Shown here: piece by piece, positions 1 through 7,421 of the stretch | Layout of the letters: every line of letters starts with the position of its first letter | Numbering within the stretch: the first letter of the stretch is position 1 | Assembly (NCBI RefSeq): GCF_900069005.2 | Contig: NZ_LN831279.1 | Span: 3,398,994-3,433,811, forward strand | Source: Paenibacillus sp. GM2 | GTDB lineage: Bacteria > Bacillota > Bacilli > Paenibacillales > Paenibacillaceae | Direction: 5' to 3' | Length of the DNA stretch: 34,818 nucleotides | Made by a program: the position numbers and the translations under genes | Notes under the pieces: generated by a model | Database searches by the model: none | What the model saw: the letters and a program-made list of their open reading frames with translations, nothing else | Told to the model about the DNA's origin: nothing

Positions 1-519
1 CCGCTCGCCGATACGGGCACGCACGCGGTCCGCCGCCTCGTCCTCCTGGCCGATGTGAACCCCATCGGCATCCACCGCCAGCGCCAGCTCTACATCGTCA
101 TTGACGATGAACAAAGCTCCCGCGCTGTGGCACAAGGCCCGCAGCCGCCTGGCGAGCTCCAGCCGGGCTCCCCCCGTCAGACTTCCGGGCCCTTTCTCCC
201 GGAGCTGAACGAGTGTAACTCCGCCCTCCAGCGCCTCGCGCACGACCTTGACTGGATTTTCTTTGCAGTTCACAGTACCCACTACCAGATAGAGCTGCAA
301 ATACTCTCGCATCCGATCAGAAGAGATTCTGGCGTGTTTTCTGCCGAATTCCCCATTCCCCTTCATACCATCGTCTAACGGACCTTGATTTACCAAATCG
401 CACTTGCCAACTTCCCATTTCCTTTTCCTCATTCCATCATTTCCCCGGGCTTCTTCCGCTGCGCTTTCCCGATCGTTTCTGCCAGCGCTTGCCTTCACAG
501 ACATCATATCCTCATTCAT
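1..519 (-). CDS. thiE: Thiamine-phosphate synthase, 3' end outside window
   Basis: Joins HMP-pyrophosphate and thiazole phosphate to give thiamine phosphate in the cytoplasm. The reading frame is open for 173 codons to the left edge, so the C-terminus is missing. Family motifs seen are QLREKG, FIVNDDVELAL and ADGVHIGQED, the substrate-binding core of ThiE. I chose the ATG at 519 because it overlaps the thiD stop (TGATG) and follows a good AAGGAGGG at about 529-536. This gives an unusual charged N-terminal extension of about 51 residues before a second in-frame ATG at 366, where the normal family N-terminus begins. The start is therefore uncertain, but the identity is secure. It is the last visible gene of the tenA-thiM-thiD-thiE operon and should fall under the TPP riboswitch at 3418-3507. 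Confidence 0.9.
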   Translation of the reverse strand, partial: MNEDMMSVKASAGRNDRESAAEEARGNDGMRKRKWEVGKCDLVNQGPLDDGMKGNGEFGRKHARISSDRMREYLQLYLVVGTVNCKENPVKVVREALEGGVTLVQLREKGPGSLTGGARLELARRLRALCHSAGALFIVNDDVELALAVDADGVHIGQEDEAADRVRARIGER

Positions 520-1325
520 CAGACCTTCACCCTCCTTCGACAGTAGGCCCAATGATTGGTTGGTCCATGACCCTGCCCCAGCTCCAAGGTGTCCTCAATC
601 GCCGCTTGGATGAAAGCGCGCGCCTCCTCAACAGCCCGCTCTACCGTCAGCCCCTTTGCCAGGCCTGCCGCGATAGCGGCCGAGAAGGTGCAGCCGGTCC
701 CGTGCGTATGCTTGGTCTTAATGCGTCTGCCAGCGAGTCCTGTAAATGTGCTGCCATCGTACAATAGATCTATTACTCGCTCCCCATGATCATGGCCGCC
801 CTTGATGACCACGGTTCGCGCACCATATTCAGCGATACGCTTCGCAGCTTCGCGGCGGTCCTCCATCGTACGGATTTGGATGCCGGATAGCACCTCCGCC
901 TCTGGGATATTCGGCGTAACGATCAGGGCAAGCGGGAGCAAATGCTCCTTCATCGCCTGAATCGCTTCGGTGAGCAGCAGCGACGCTCCGCCTTTGGCGA
1001 TCATCACCGGATCAATAACAACATTTCGCCAGCCGAAGCTGGCAATCTGTCCCGCGACCTGTTCTATAATTTCCGCGTTGAAGAGCATTCCTGTCTTGAG
1101 CGCGTCGACGCCGATATCCGAACCTACCGCCCTGATCTGCTCGGCGGATGCCTCAGGCGGCAACGGATATACCTTCTCAACACCAAGCGTATTCTGAACT
1201 GTAATCGCGGTAATCGCCGACATCCCAAACACATCCAGCTCCTGAAAGGTCTTGAGATCAGCCTGAATTCCGGCGCCGCCGCCGCTATCCGAACCGGCGA
1301 TCGTCAGAGCTCTAGGAATACTCAT
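519..1325 (-). CDS. thiD: Hydroxymethylpyrimidine/phosphomethylpyrimidine kinase
   Basis: Phosphorylates HMP and then HMP-phosphate with ATP, supplying the pyrimidine half of thiamine. The protein has 268 residues, normal for the family. It opens with the ribokinase-fold substrate motif GSDSGGGAGIQADLKTF (about residues 11-27). The C-terminal anion-hole motif HTHGTGCTFSAAIAAGLAKG (about residues 206-225) is intact, as is the VIKGGH segment. The start overlaps the thiM stop by 4 nt (ATGA), and its own stop overlaps the thiE start. This suggests translational coupling through thiM-thiD-thiE and balanced synthesis. A pyridoxal-kinase-like activity is known in some relatives, but the context points to thiamine salvage. 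Confidence 0.95.
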   Translation of the reverse strand: MSIPRALTIAGSDSGGGAGIQADLKTFQELDVFGMSAITAITVQNTLGVEKVYPLPPEASAEQIRAVGSDIGVDALKTGMLFNAEIIEQVAGQIASFGWRNVVIDPVMIAKGGASLLLTEAIQAMKEHLLPLALIVTPNIPEAEVLSGIQIRTMEDRREAAKRIAEYGARTVVIKGGHDHGERVIDLLYDGSTFTGLAGRRIKTKHTHGTGCTFSAAIAAGLAKGLTVERAVEEARAFIQAAIEDTLELGQGHGPTNHWAYCRRRVKV

Positions 1326-2167
1326 CTTGATTCCCCCCCTGCAGCCATGCTATTCGGCTCAGCTATAGCTGCATACCCCTTTACTGAATGAGGATGAAGC
1401 TTAGCCAGTTCATCCAGAAAAGCAACCTGGAAACTGCCAGGACCTAACGAGGCGGTCCGCTCCGCAGCACGAGCTGCCGCCGCACCGTAATAAGCCAATC
1501 CCGCTGTGCCCGCAAGCATCATATCGCGCTCGACCGCCGCGAAAGCCCCCAGCACAGATGTCAGCAAGCAGCCTGCTCCGGTCACCTGCGTCAGCAGCAC
1601 ATCTCCGCCGCTGATGACCCGGTAATGGACCCCATCAGCTATAACATCTTCTTTGCCAGTAATGGCTACTATTGCATTAAATTGGCGAGCCGCCCGGAGT
1701 GCGATTTCCGCATTTGCTCCCGCACTGCTCTCGGCCGCATCTACTCCTTTAATGTCTGAGACCTCACCAACCAGGTTAGCGACTTCGGAAGCATTACCGC
1801 GAATTAGAGAAATCTTCACTTCACGAAGAATTCGCTGGGCTGACTCCGTACGAAGGCGAGTCGCCCCTACACCTACTGGGTCCAAAAGTACGGGAACACC
1901 ATGAAGATTGGCTGACTTCCCGGCGATGATCATTGCGTCCACCTGCTCCGTCGACAGCGTGCCGATATTCAGTACCAGCGCACCAGCCACCTTGGCCATA
2001 TCTGCTACTTCTTCCCTGGCATAGGCCATCACTGGTGACGCGCCAAGCGCAAGCAGACCGTTCGCAGTGAAATTGGTAACGACCACGTTCGTCATATTAT
2101 GTACGAGCGGCCTTGCCTTCTGTACTTTAGTTAATAGTGCAGCAATATCCTGTTCGAGTGTACTCAT
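1322..2167 (-). CDS. thiM: Hydroxyethylthiazole kinase
   Basis: Phosphorylates the thiazole alcohol THZ so that ThiE can join it to HMP-PP; this is a salvage enzyme. The protein has 281 residues with the expected order of motifs: RPLVHNMTNVVV near the N-terminus, ASPVMAYA, VLLDPVGVGATRLR, IRGNASEV and the ATP/anion site TGAGCLLTSVLGAFAAV. The ATG follows a modest GGGG about 10 nt upstream. A gap of about 300 nt separates it from tenA, and no terminator was seen there, so read-through from the riboswitch promoter is likely. ThiM together with ThiD and TenA indicates that imported or recycled thiazole and pyrimidine are reused. No de novo gene (thiC, thiG, thiO) is present in this window. Confidence 0.95.
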   Translation of the reverse strand: MSTLEQDIAALLTKVQKARPLVHNMTNVVVTNFTANGLLALGASPVMAYAREEVADMAKVAGALVLNIGTLSTEQVDAMIIAGKSANLHGVPVLLDPVGVGATRLRTESAQRILREVKISLIRGNASEVANLVGEVSDIKGVDAAESSAGANAEIALRAARQFNAIVAITGKEDVIADGVHYRVISGGDVLLTQVTGAGCLLTSVLGAFAAVERDMMLAGTAGLAYYGAAAARAAERTASLGPGSFQVAFLDELAKLHPHSVKGYAAIAEPNSMAAGGESR

Positions 2168-2466
2168 TGCAAATCAACCCCATTCTCAAATTTGTAGTCC
2201 GGTACCCTTCCCATCTGTTTATCTGATGGCGCAATAAGTTAATAGTCCATTTCACTGCTACTCGGCGAATCACGGCAGACCAGATGATTCCCAGCCAGCA
2301 TACTGAAGCTCCGATCCCTTAACTGTTCCTACCTCTACGGCTGCATCATTTCCAGCTGCATACCTAATTTCAGCTTTTATATTCATTCCGTTCCAGTTCA
2401 CTTACACTCCCATTTCTGCACTCATACTCATTCAGTTCCACCACACATACACTCAAATTTCAGCTC
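2168..2466. other. tenA-thiM intergenic region
   Basis: About 300 nt without a gene. The half next to tenA carries three 45-bp imperfect tandem repeats, annotated separately. The half next to thiM (2168-2320) shows no hairpin with a U-tract and no convincing promoter. Confidence 0.6.
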
Positions 2467-2500
2467 TTATACTCTTTCAGCCCCGCTTCCTAAATTCATA
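2366..2500. repeat. Three imperfect 45-bp tandem repeats
   Basis: Units begin at 2366, 2411 and 2456, a constant 45-bp step. Shared blocks on the plus strand are ATTTCAGC or ATTTCTGC, then YTYATAYTCATTC, then TTCC near the middle and ACACTC at the end of the first two units. A weaker related unit may precede at 2321. The third unit includes the tenA stop at 2467 and runs into the last tenA codons. On the minus strand the units are purine rich (GAATGAGTATGAG-type). Confidence 0.6.
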
Positions 2501-3165
2501 GCAACCGGCCATTCTTCCTCGCGGAAGGCCATGTCCCAGAACATATATTCCAGTTGGCAGCTCAGCAGAAAATGCTCTCTCATCCGCAGCCGCTCGGCTT
2601 CGGTCACGCGCTCAGCCCAATCGTCCACATAACGGCAGAATCGTTCGGTCAGATCCGACATTCCTCCCCCGTAGAAATCGATCCAATCGTAGAACGGATG
2701 CGATTCATCCGGTTTGACTTCCTCCAGCAAACGCTGGCCGATTTCGATATAGGTCCAAGGACACGGCAGCAAAGCGGATACGATCTCACCCAGGCTGCCT
2801 TCGTGCGCAACGGTTAGCATATGGCGGATATAATGATGGGCTGAGGGAGCCAGCGGGAACCCCTGGAGTTCCTCATAAGTAACGCCAGCCACGCGGCAAA
2901 AATTGTTATGCGGGTGCACTTCGCTATGCAGCACGAAGTTGATCTGCTCGTTAAACATCTCGATCTCTTCCCGCGTCCGGCTCTTGGATATGGCAATGCC
3001 ATAAATCCGCATAAAGGCGTTCAAATACTCAAAATCCTGCTTCACATAATGGATCAGCTGCTCCCGCTTCAATGTTCCGTCCGCGATCCCACGTACAAAT
3101 GGATGGTTATAAATAGCTTGAAAAATAGAATCTGCTTGCTGACGAAGCTGTCTCGTAAAACTCAT
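2467..3165 (-). CDS. tenA: Thiaminase II / aminopyrimidine aminohydrolase
   Basis: Hydrolyses aminomethyl-pyrimidine from degraded thiamine to HMP, which ThiD then uses. The protein has 232 residues from the ATG at 3165, chosen because GGAGGTGG lies just upstream at 3171-3178; an upstream TTG lies inside that ribosome site. The residues known from Bacillus subtilis TenA are present: D44 in VKQDFEYL, C135 in LLPCPWTY (nucleophile) and the glutamate near 206 in LEYMFW. HSEVHPHN and FYDWIDFYGG are also family motifs. It is the first gene after the TPP riboswitch and terminator. The last residues lie in the 45-bp repeat and do not look conserved. Confidence 0.95.
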   Translation of the reverse strand: MSFTRQLRQQADSIFQAIYNHPFVRGIADGTLKREQLIHYVKQDFEYLNAFMRIYGIAISKSRTREEIEMFNEQINFVLHSEVHPHNNFCRVAGVTYEELQGFPLAPSAHHYIRHMLTVAHEGSLGEIVSALLPCPWTYIEIGQRLLEEVKPDESHPFYDWIDFYGGGMSDLTERFCRYVDDWAERVTEAERLRMREHFLLSCQLEYMFWDMAFREEEWPVAMNLGSGAERV

Positions 3166-3349
3166 GATCTCCACCTCCAAATTTTTTTGAAACGATAAAA
3201 GTTGAACTATCCTCCCAAATGACTAAGTTTTCATTTGTTCAACTTGCATATCTCCTGAATAAAGAAATCCGCTATGAGGGCTGATGAACCCCCTTGATTC
3301 GCATGAATATATCAAATGCAGATGCAAATCCCTGTCCGGTTTACACAGC

Positions 3350-3379
3350 AAAAAGGCCGCTCCGGATATGGAGCGGCCT
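3350..3379 (-). terminator. TPP-riboswitch expression-platform terminator
   Basis: A 10-bp GC-rich stem (3354-3363 with 3370-3379, loop GGATAT) is followed on the minus strand by TTTTT. It lies between the TPP aptamer and tenA, so TPP binding is expected to favour this terminator and shut off the operon. Confidence 0.88.
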
Positions 3380-3417
3380 GTCACTTAACAAATATAGCTA
3401 TAGCAATTCAGTCCGAC

Positions 3418-3507
3418 TCCACTTTCCTACGCTAGTGCTAACTAGATCAGGTTCAAAGGGTCCAGGATTTATCCTGTCTCAGTCGTTATCACGACTCCCC
3501 TAGTGGA
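3418..3507 (-). promoter_or_regulatory. TPP riboswitch (THI box) aptamer
   Basis: Read on the minus strand, the segment has the conserved THI-box elements in order: TAGGGGAG, CTGAGA, the ACCCTTTGAACCTGATCTAG core and GCGTAGGAAAGTGG. The P1 helix can form between TCCACT (3502-3507) and AGTGGA (3418-3423). A terminator follows at 3350-3379 and tenA starts at 3165. This is a classical transcription-terminating thiamine pyrophosphate riboswitch. Confidence 0.96.
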
Positions 3508-3528
3508 TTTCCTATTCAATTACCTATT

Positions 3529-3557
3529 ATTTAACTATGGCAGCAGCCGTATGTCAA
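3529..3557 (-). promoter_or_regulatory. Promoter of the riboswitch-thiamine operon
   Basis: Minus strand: perfect -35 TTGACA (3557-3552), 17-nt spacer, -10 TTAAAT (3534-3529). The expected transcript start is just ahead of the aptamer. It lies after the adenine deaminase stop at 3583, so the thiamine operon need not depend on that gene's transcript. Confidence 0.7.
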
Positions 3558-3582
3558 ATAGTGACAGTCCCTGTTGCCTGTC

Positions 3583-5412
3583 TTATGGCTCCTCGACGAA
3601 CAAAGGAACCTTCACGAAGCCCTGCTCTGTCATCTTGAACAGACCAAGATCGGAAATACGCAGTTCAGGAATAACCACCAGCGCCAGCAGTGACAAGGTC
3701 ATGAAGGCATAGTTCATTGTGCAGCCTGCTTGATACAACGCCTGGCTTACCGCACGGGATTGCTCGGCCACCTGTTCGAACGGCGCATTTGACATCAATC
3801 CGGCCACCGGCAGCGGCAGCTTGACGATCTTGTCTTCGGTAACAACCGCGATACCGCCCTGCATTTCAGCAACGGTATTTGCAGCCTTGGCCATCAGAGC
3901 ATCGGAATTGCCGATGATCATCACATTATGACAGTCATGAGCAACGGTCGTTGCGATTGCAGCCGGCACATTGAAGCCAACGCGCGATGCCAGGCCTACG
4001 GTCTTATTGCCCGTTCCTTTGTGACGCTCAATGACAGCCAGCTTGGAAATGCCATCCTCTACCCTAAGGGCTACCTGTCCGTTCTCGATCCGTACATACA
4101 CGAGGTCTTCGGTCGTATCCACATGGTTCTCGCGAACCCCAATAGCTCGCGCCGTCAATTCACCGGACTGGATTGGCGCTTCGATCACAAAGTCCTGCTC
4201 AGTCACAGCACGGGTAAGGTGCACCGAGTTAATAGCCTCCTGCGGATATTCGAATTCAGGCAATTCCACAGTCATCTTGCCATTCTCGGCCACAACTTGT
4301 CCAGCCGCAATCGTCATTACAACGTTCACATCGGCCAGATTTCCATCAAGGATGATAATGTCAGCGATAGAAGCTGGCGTAATGGTGCCCACGTCCCGGG
4401 CAACCCCAAAGCGTTCTGCCGTATTGATCGTCGCCATCTGGAAAGCCGTTACCGGACGTACGCCCTGCGAGATCGCATGACGAACTACAAAGTCCATATG
4501 TCCCTCATCGACAAGAGATTCCGGGCTGCGATCGTCTGTAACGAGCATCATGCGACGTGTATCAATGCCATAGTCGGTATGCGCCTTAATCGATTCGGCA
4601 ACATCATGCCAAGCTGAACCGCGTCTCATTTTGGCGTACATGCCTCTTCTGACACGCTCGATAACATCCTCAGCGTTCACGCTCTCATGGCAGCCGGTAA
4701 TGCCGCTGGCCGCATAAGCAGATATTCTCCAGTCATCCACCGGCCACGTATAGTGCCCGTCCGCTACTCTGCCCGCACGCAGCGTAGCCTGAATCTCTCC
4801 AATCATCTTCTCGTCACCAAATACTACGCCTGGGAAGTTCATAACTTCGCCCAAAGCGATCATATCAGGCCCCCAAGTGAAGGCTTCAGCAACCTCTGCC
4901 GGGCCGATCTCAGCGCCCGCCGTCTCCATATCCGGACCTGTAGACGGAACACAAGAAGCAACCTGCATATAAGCGGCAAGCGGGGTTTGTCTGGCTTCGT
5001 CCAGCATGAGTCTCAGGCCCGGCAATCCCAATACATTGGTAATCTCATGAGCATCAAAAAATCCGCCCGTCGTACCCTTCGGAAGCACGGCTCTGGCGAA
5101 TTGGGTTGGTGTGATCTGACTGCTCTCAATATGACAATGACCGTCCAGCAAACCTGGAGCAACATAACGTCCGGCAGCATCGATGATCTTCGTATCTGCA
5201 CCGATCATATGGCTGGCATCCGTCCCCACGAAGGCAATCCGGCTGCCTTGAACGCCAATCGATATACCGTCCTGAATCTCTCCGGAACATACATTGACCA
5301 GCTTCGCATTCTTGATAACCAGTGTAGCCTTCTTATCTCCCCGCGCCGTAGCAACTAGGTCAGGCACACAATCAGCAAGCTGTGGTCTGGCAAACAACTG
5401 TGATGTACTCAT
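3583..5412 (-). CDS. ade: Adenine deaminase (amidohydrolase superfamily)
   Basis: Deaminates adenine to hypoxanthine and ammonia in the cytoplasm for purine salvage. The 609 residues match the usual length of Ade/AdeC proteins. An N-terminal composite-sheet strand region is followed by the metal motif HCHIESS (about 92-98), then FFDAHEITNVLG, MNFPGV, GITGCHESV and MLVTDDRSPESLVDEGHMD, all typical of this enzyme. The C-terminal domain holds VAHDCHNVMIIGN and GGIAVV. The ATG follows GGGAGGA. It is upstream of, and on the same strand as, the riboswitch operon, but that operon has its own promoter. A functional link to thiamine salvage is possible only in the loose sense of base recycling. Confidence 0.93.
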   Translation of the reverse strand: MSTSQLFARPQLADCVPDLVATARGDKKATLVIKNAKLVNVCSGEIQDGISIGVQGSRIAFVGTDASHMIGADTKIIDAAGRYVAPGLLDGHCHIESSQITPTQFARAVLPKGTTGGFFDAHEITNVLGLPGLRLMLDEARQTPLAAYMQVASCVPSTGPDMETAGAEIGPAEVAEAFTWGPDMIALGEVMNFPGVVFGDEKMIGEIQATLRAGRVADGHYTWPVDDWRISAYAASGITGCHESVNAEDVIERVRRGMYAKMRRGSAWHDVAESIKAHTDYGIDTRRMMLVTDDRSPESLVDEGHMDFVVRHAISQGVRPVTAFQMATINTAERFGVARDVGTITPASIADIIILDGNLADVNVVMTIAAGQVVAENGKMTVELPEFEYPQEAINSVHLTRAVTEQDFVIEAPIQSGELTARAIGVRENHVDTTEDLVYVRIENGQVALRVEDGISKLAVIERHKGTGNKTVGLASRVGFNVPAAIATTVAHDCHNVMIIGNSDALMAKAANTVAEMQGGIAVVTEDKIVKLPLPVAGLMSNAPFEQVAEQSRAVSQALYQAGCTMNYAFMTLSLLALVVIPELRISDLGLFKMTEQGFVKVPLFVEEP

Positions 5413-5582
5413 GATTATGAAATCCTCCCACTCAGTAATTGTGCTGCTCTAATGCCCTTAATCTCATTGGAGCCAACAGTTTCTAGATGAAACAAGCATA
5501 TACAATACATTTTAGTTTTGCAATTCTTAATCCCGATTCTACTTTCCTCGGCTATTCCCAATGATAATTCAGAAAATCAAGG

Positions 5583-5840
5583 TTACTCGAATATAGTTGG
5601 CTTGGATTTAGGAATAAATGCATCCCGTTCCCATCCTTCCAGAATCACAATCGTATCAAGTTGAGGGTTATCCGGCCAGAAAATATACCTTTCCTGCACC
5701 AACACATCCAGAGCGGATTTGATATCCCGGTATTGACGGCCCGTTGTACGCTCTAACTCGGGCTTTGTCGGCATTCGGCGCCGCTGCGTTGAGAAGTTGT
5801 ACAGAATTCGGAGCACCTTGCGTTCCAGATCATTTAACAT
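5583..5840 (-). CDS. Small winged-helix-like protein
   Basis: An 85-residue basic protein with no family I can name precisely. The N-terminal part (LNDLERKVLRILYNFS, then PTKPELERTTGR and ALDVLVQERYIFW) has the helix-turn-helix plus wing pattern of small transcription factors or replication-initiator-like domains, so DNA binding is a fair inference. I use the ATG at 5840, not the upstream in-frame GTG at 5849, because AAGAGGTG lies at the right distance before it. A good sigma-A promoter is at 5872-5901. It is monocistronic or may read into ade 170 nt downstream. Confidence 0.72.
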   Translation of the reverse strand: MLNDLERKVLRILYNFSTQRRRMPTKPELERTTGRQYRDIKSALDVLVQERYIFWPDNPQLDTIVILEGWERDAFIPKSKPTIFE

Positions 5841-5871
5841 TAGTCTCACCTCTTACAGAACATATGTTTGT

Positions 5872-5901
5872 ATTATATGCCTCTTCCAGCAGGATAATCA
5901 A
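5872..5901 (-). promoter_or_regulatory. Sigma-A promoter of the winged-helix gene
   Basis: Minus strand: -35 TTGATT (5901-5896), 18-nt spacer, consensus -10 TATAAT (5877-5872). It lies 32 nt before the ATG at 5840. Confidence 0.7.
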
Positions 5902-5923
5902 TATGCGGAGGTCGTTAATATGT

Positions 5924-5959
5924 AAAAAAAGCCCGCCAACCCATTAAAGGTTAGCAGGC
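5924..5959 (-). terminator. Intrinsic terminator of the YjcZ-like gene
   Basis: An 11-bp stem with some G-U pairs (5931-5941 with 5949-5959, 7-nt loop) is followed on the minus strand by seven T residues. It lies about 75 nt past the stop of the small gene at 6036-6158. Confidence 0.82.
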
Positions 5960-6035
5960 TTCTCTTATTTCGGAGCTTCCACATTTGCTTACAATATGGC
6001 CTGTTTATTAGAGGGGTATGTGTGTCAAAGATTAA

Positions 6036-6158
6036 TTAGAAACAAAAGCTTCTTGTAATAATTACCAGCAAGATAAACAGAACCAAGATCGCTCCAGTAG
6101 AAGTCCATAATCCGCCAACTCCAGGTCCACAACCTAATCCACCAACTACTTCACCCAA
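6036..6158 (-). CDS. YjcZ-family sporulation micro-protein
   Basis: A 40-residue protein starting with TTG, preceded by a strong AAGGAGGG (6166-6173) with a 7-nt spacer. The Gly-rich N-terminus (GEVVGGLGCGPGVGG) is followed by one hydrophobic helix, STGAILVLFILLVIITRSF. This matches the tiny membrane proteins of the YjcZ/YrkJ type found in Bacillaceae and Paenibacillaceae, several of which are made during sporulation and occur in spores. Their biochemical role is unknown. A terminator follows at 5924-5959. The non-ATG start and short length make it easy to miss. Confidence 0.85.
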   Translation of the reverse strand: MGEVVGGLGCGPGVGGLWTSTGAILVLFILLVIITRSFCF

Positions 6159-6302
6159 CGTGTATCCCTCCTTGATTAAGAGTACACACCATCATATTCC
6201 GCGATTGCAACAAATGATTAGGCATCTATCTCTGTATACTTCGCCCAATTATCGGAATACCTGTCTAGGTCGGGTCCATCGTTTCTCTACTTATCTTATC
6301 CA

Positions 6303-7382
6303 TCATCTGGACCAGCGCTGATGCCGGGTCTCGACAACCTCACCTGATAATATCGCCTTCTCGATCATCATGCCGAGATAATGATCCTGCGACGCCTCGG
6401 CCACACTGTAGAACTCCGGTCCGCCGGCAACATAATCCCCCATCTTCTGTAAGCAGTGGGCAATAGCGATCTCGTCATCATATAATCTGGCCGGGGCATA
6501 GGGATTTTCGTACAGCCATTTCTCCCCGCACAAAATCCCTTGCAGGAAGTAGCCCTCCTGATTCTCCAGCTCCCCCTTGTTGATCCGTTTCAGCTCCAAT
6601 TGGAGCGGTATCGTCGATTTCTGTTGGATCAGAACGCGACCGTCGAAGATTTCTCCGCGCTCCCCTCTGACAGACAAATGGTTCGAACGCGTCCAGGAAC
6701 GGTGCTGATCCTTCGTAAAATCATATATTCCAAGGCGATCTCCAAAATCGAGCCAGGCCAAATCTCTTTGCAGTGGAATCATTCGATCCTCTGTCGGGCT
6801 CCCCTCCCGAGTTGGCCCGCCAACCCACTGCGATTCGAATCGCATTCCTCGAATTTTTACATTTTCGAATGAGATCCCCAACATTTTACGGATAAGACTT
6901 ACGCCGTGATACAGATGAGATACCGATACCGTTGCCTCTGTAATTCGGCCTAATCTCCCCGACTGAATCAGGGCCAGGCGTGCTTCCTGAATCGGATGGA
7001 ACTGATATTGCTCAGCCACCTGAATACGGGCACGAGTAGCAAGCAGCTGATCATGCAATTGTTCCAGTCCTTCCAGATCGGGGGCAGGCGGTGTCTCTGC
7101 CAATACCGGTATCCCTTCCTCTGCCAGCCTGCACAGATAATTCAGACCTTCATTGCCGCTTACGGAGACGACGATAAAATCCGGGCTTTCGCTTTGCAGC
7201 ATCTGATCCAATGTCCGATAGGTTGATACGCCCCATTTCTTTTCCATTTCCAGCGCTTTAGCCTCATTCCTGACGACCATACCGCTAACCTGGAACCGCT
7301 CGGGCATTGCCTGAGCAATTCTGAGATAATACTGCGCGCGGAAGCCGGCTCCGCCGATAATACTGAATTTCACCGTTTTCAT
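6303..7382 (-). CDS. Gfo/Idh/MocA-family NAD(P)-dependent oxidoreductase
   Basis: A 359-residue predicted cytoplasmic dehydrogenase acting on a sugar, sugar acid or inositol. It has an N-terminal Rossmann fold (VKFSIIGGAGFRAQYYLRIA, residues 4-23). The usual EKP dinucleotide/catalytic motif after strand 5 appears as AETPPAP, so the lysine is replaced by threonine. This may mean changed or lost redox chemistry. QYQFHPIQEARLALIQSGRLGRI is the usual linker into the alpha/beta substrate domain. It lies 39 nt after the related gene at 7422 and has a GGAGGGG ribosome site. It is the last gene of the aldouronate gene run. The substrate is unknown. Confidence 0.85.
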   Translation of the reverse strand: MKTVKFSIIGGAGFRAQYYLRIAQAMPERFQVSGMVVRNEAKALEMEKKWGVSTYRTLDQMLQSESPDFIVVSVSGNEGLNYLCRLAEEGIPVLAETPPAPDLEGLEQLHDQLLATRARIQVAEQYQFHPIQEARLALIQSGRLGRITEATVSVSHLYHGVSLIRKMLGISFENVKIRGMRFESQWVGGPTREGSPTEDRMIPLQRDLAWLDFGDRLGIYDFTKDQHRSWTRSNHLSVRGERGEIFDGRVLIQQKSTIPLQLELKRINKGELENQEGYFLQGILCGEKWLYENPYAPARLYDDEIAIAHCLQKMGDYVAGGPEFYSVAEASQDHYLGMMIEKAILSGEVVETRHQRWSR

Positions 7383-7421
7383 AGTTCCCCTCCTGACATA
7401 AGCTCCTGCTTATCTCTGCTA

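Noticed and set aside
3928..4617. A 229-codon plus-strand open frame
   Set aside because: It lies wholly antisense to the adenine deaminase gene, has no domain I recognise and no ribosome site; shadow frame.
4687..5358. A 223-codon plus-strand open frame
   Set aside because: Antisense to the adenine deaminase N-terminal half; composition follows the reverse of the real gene.
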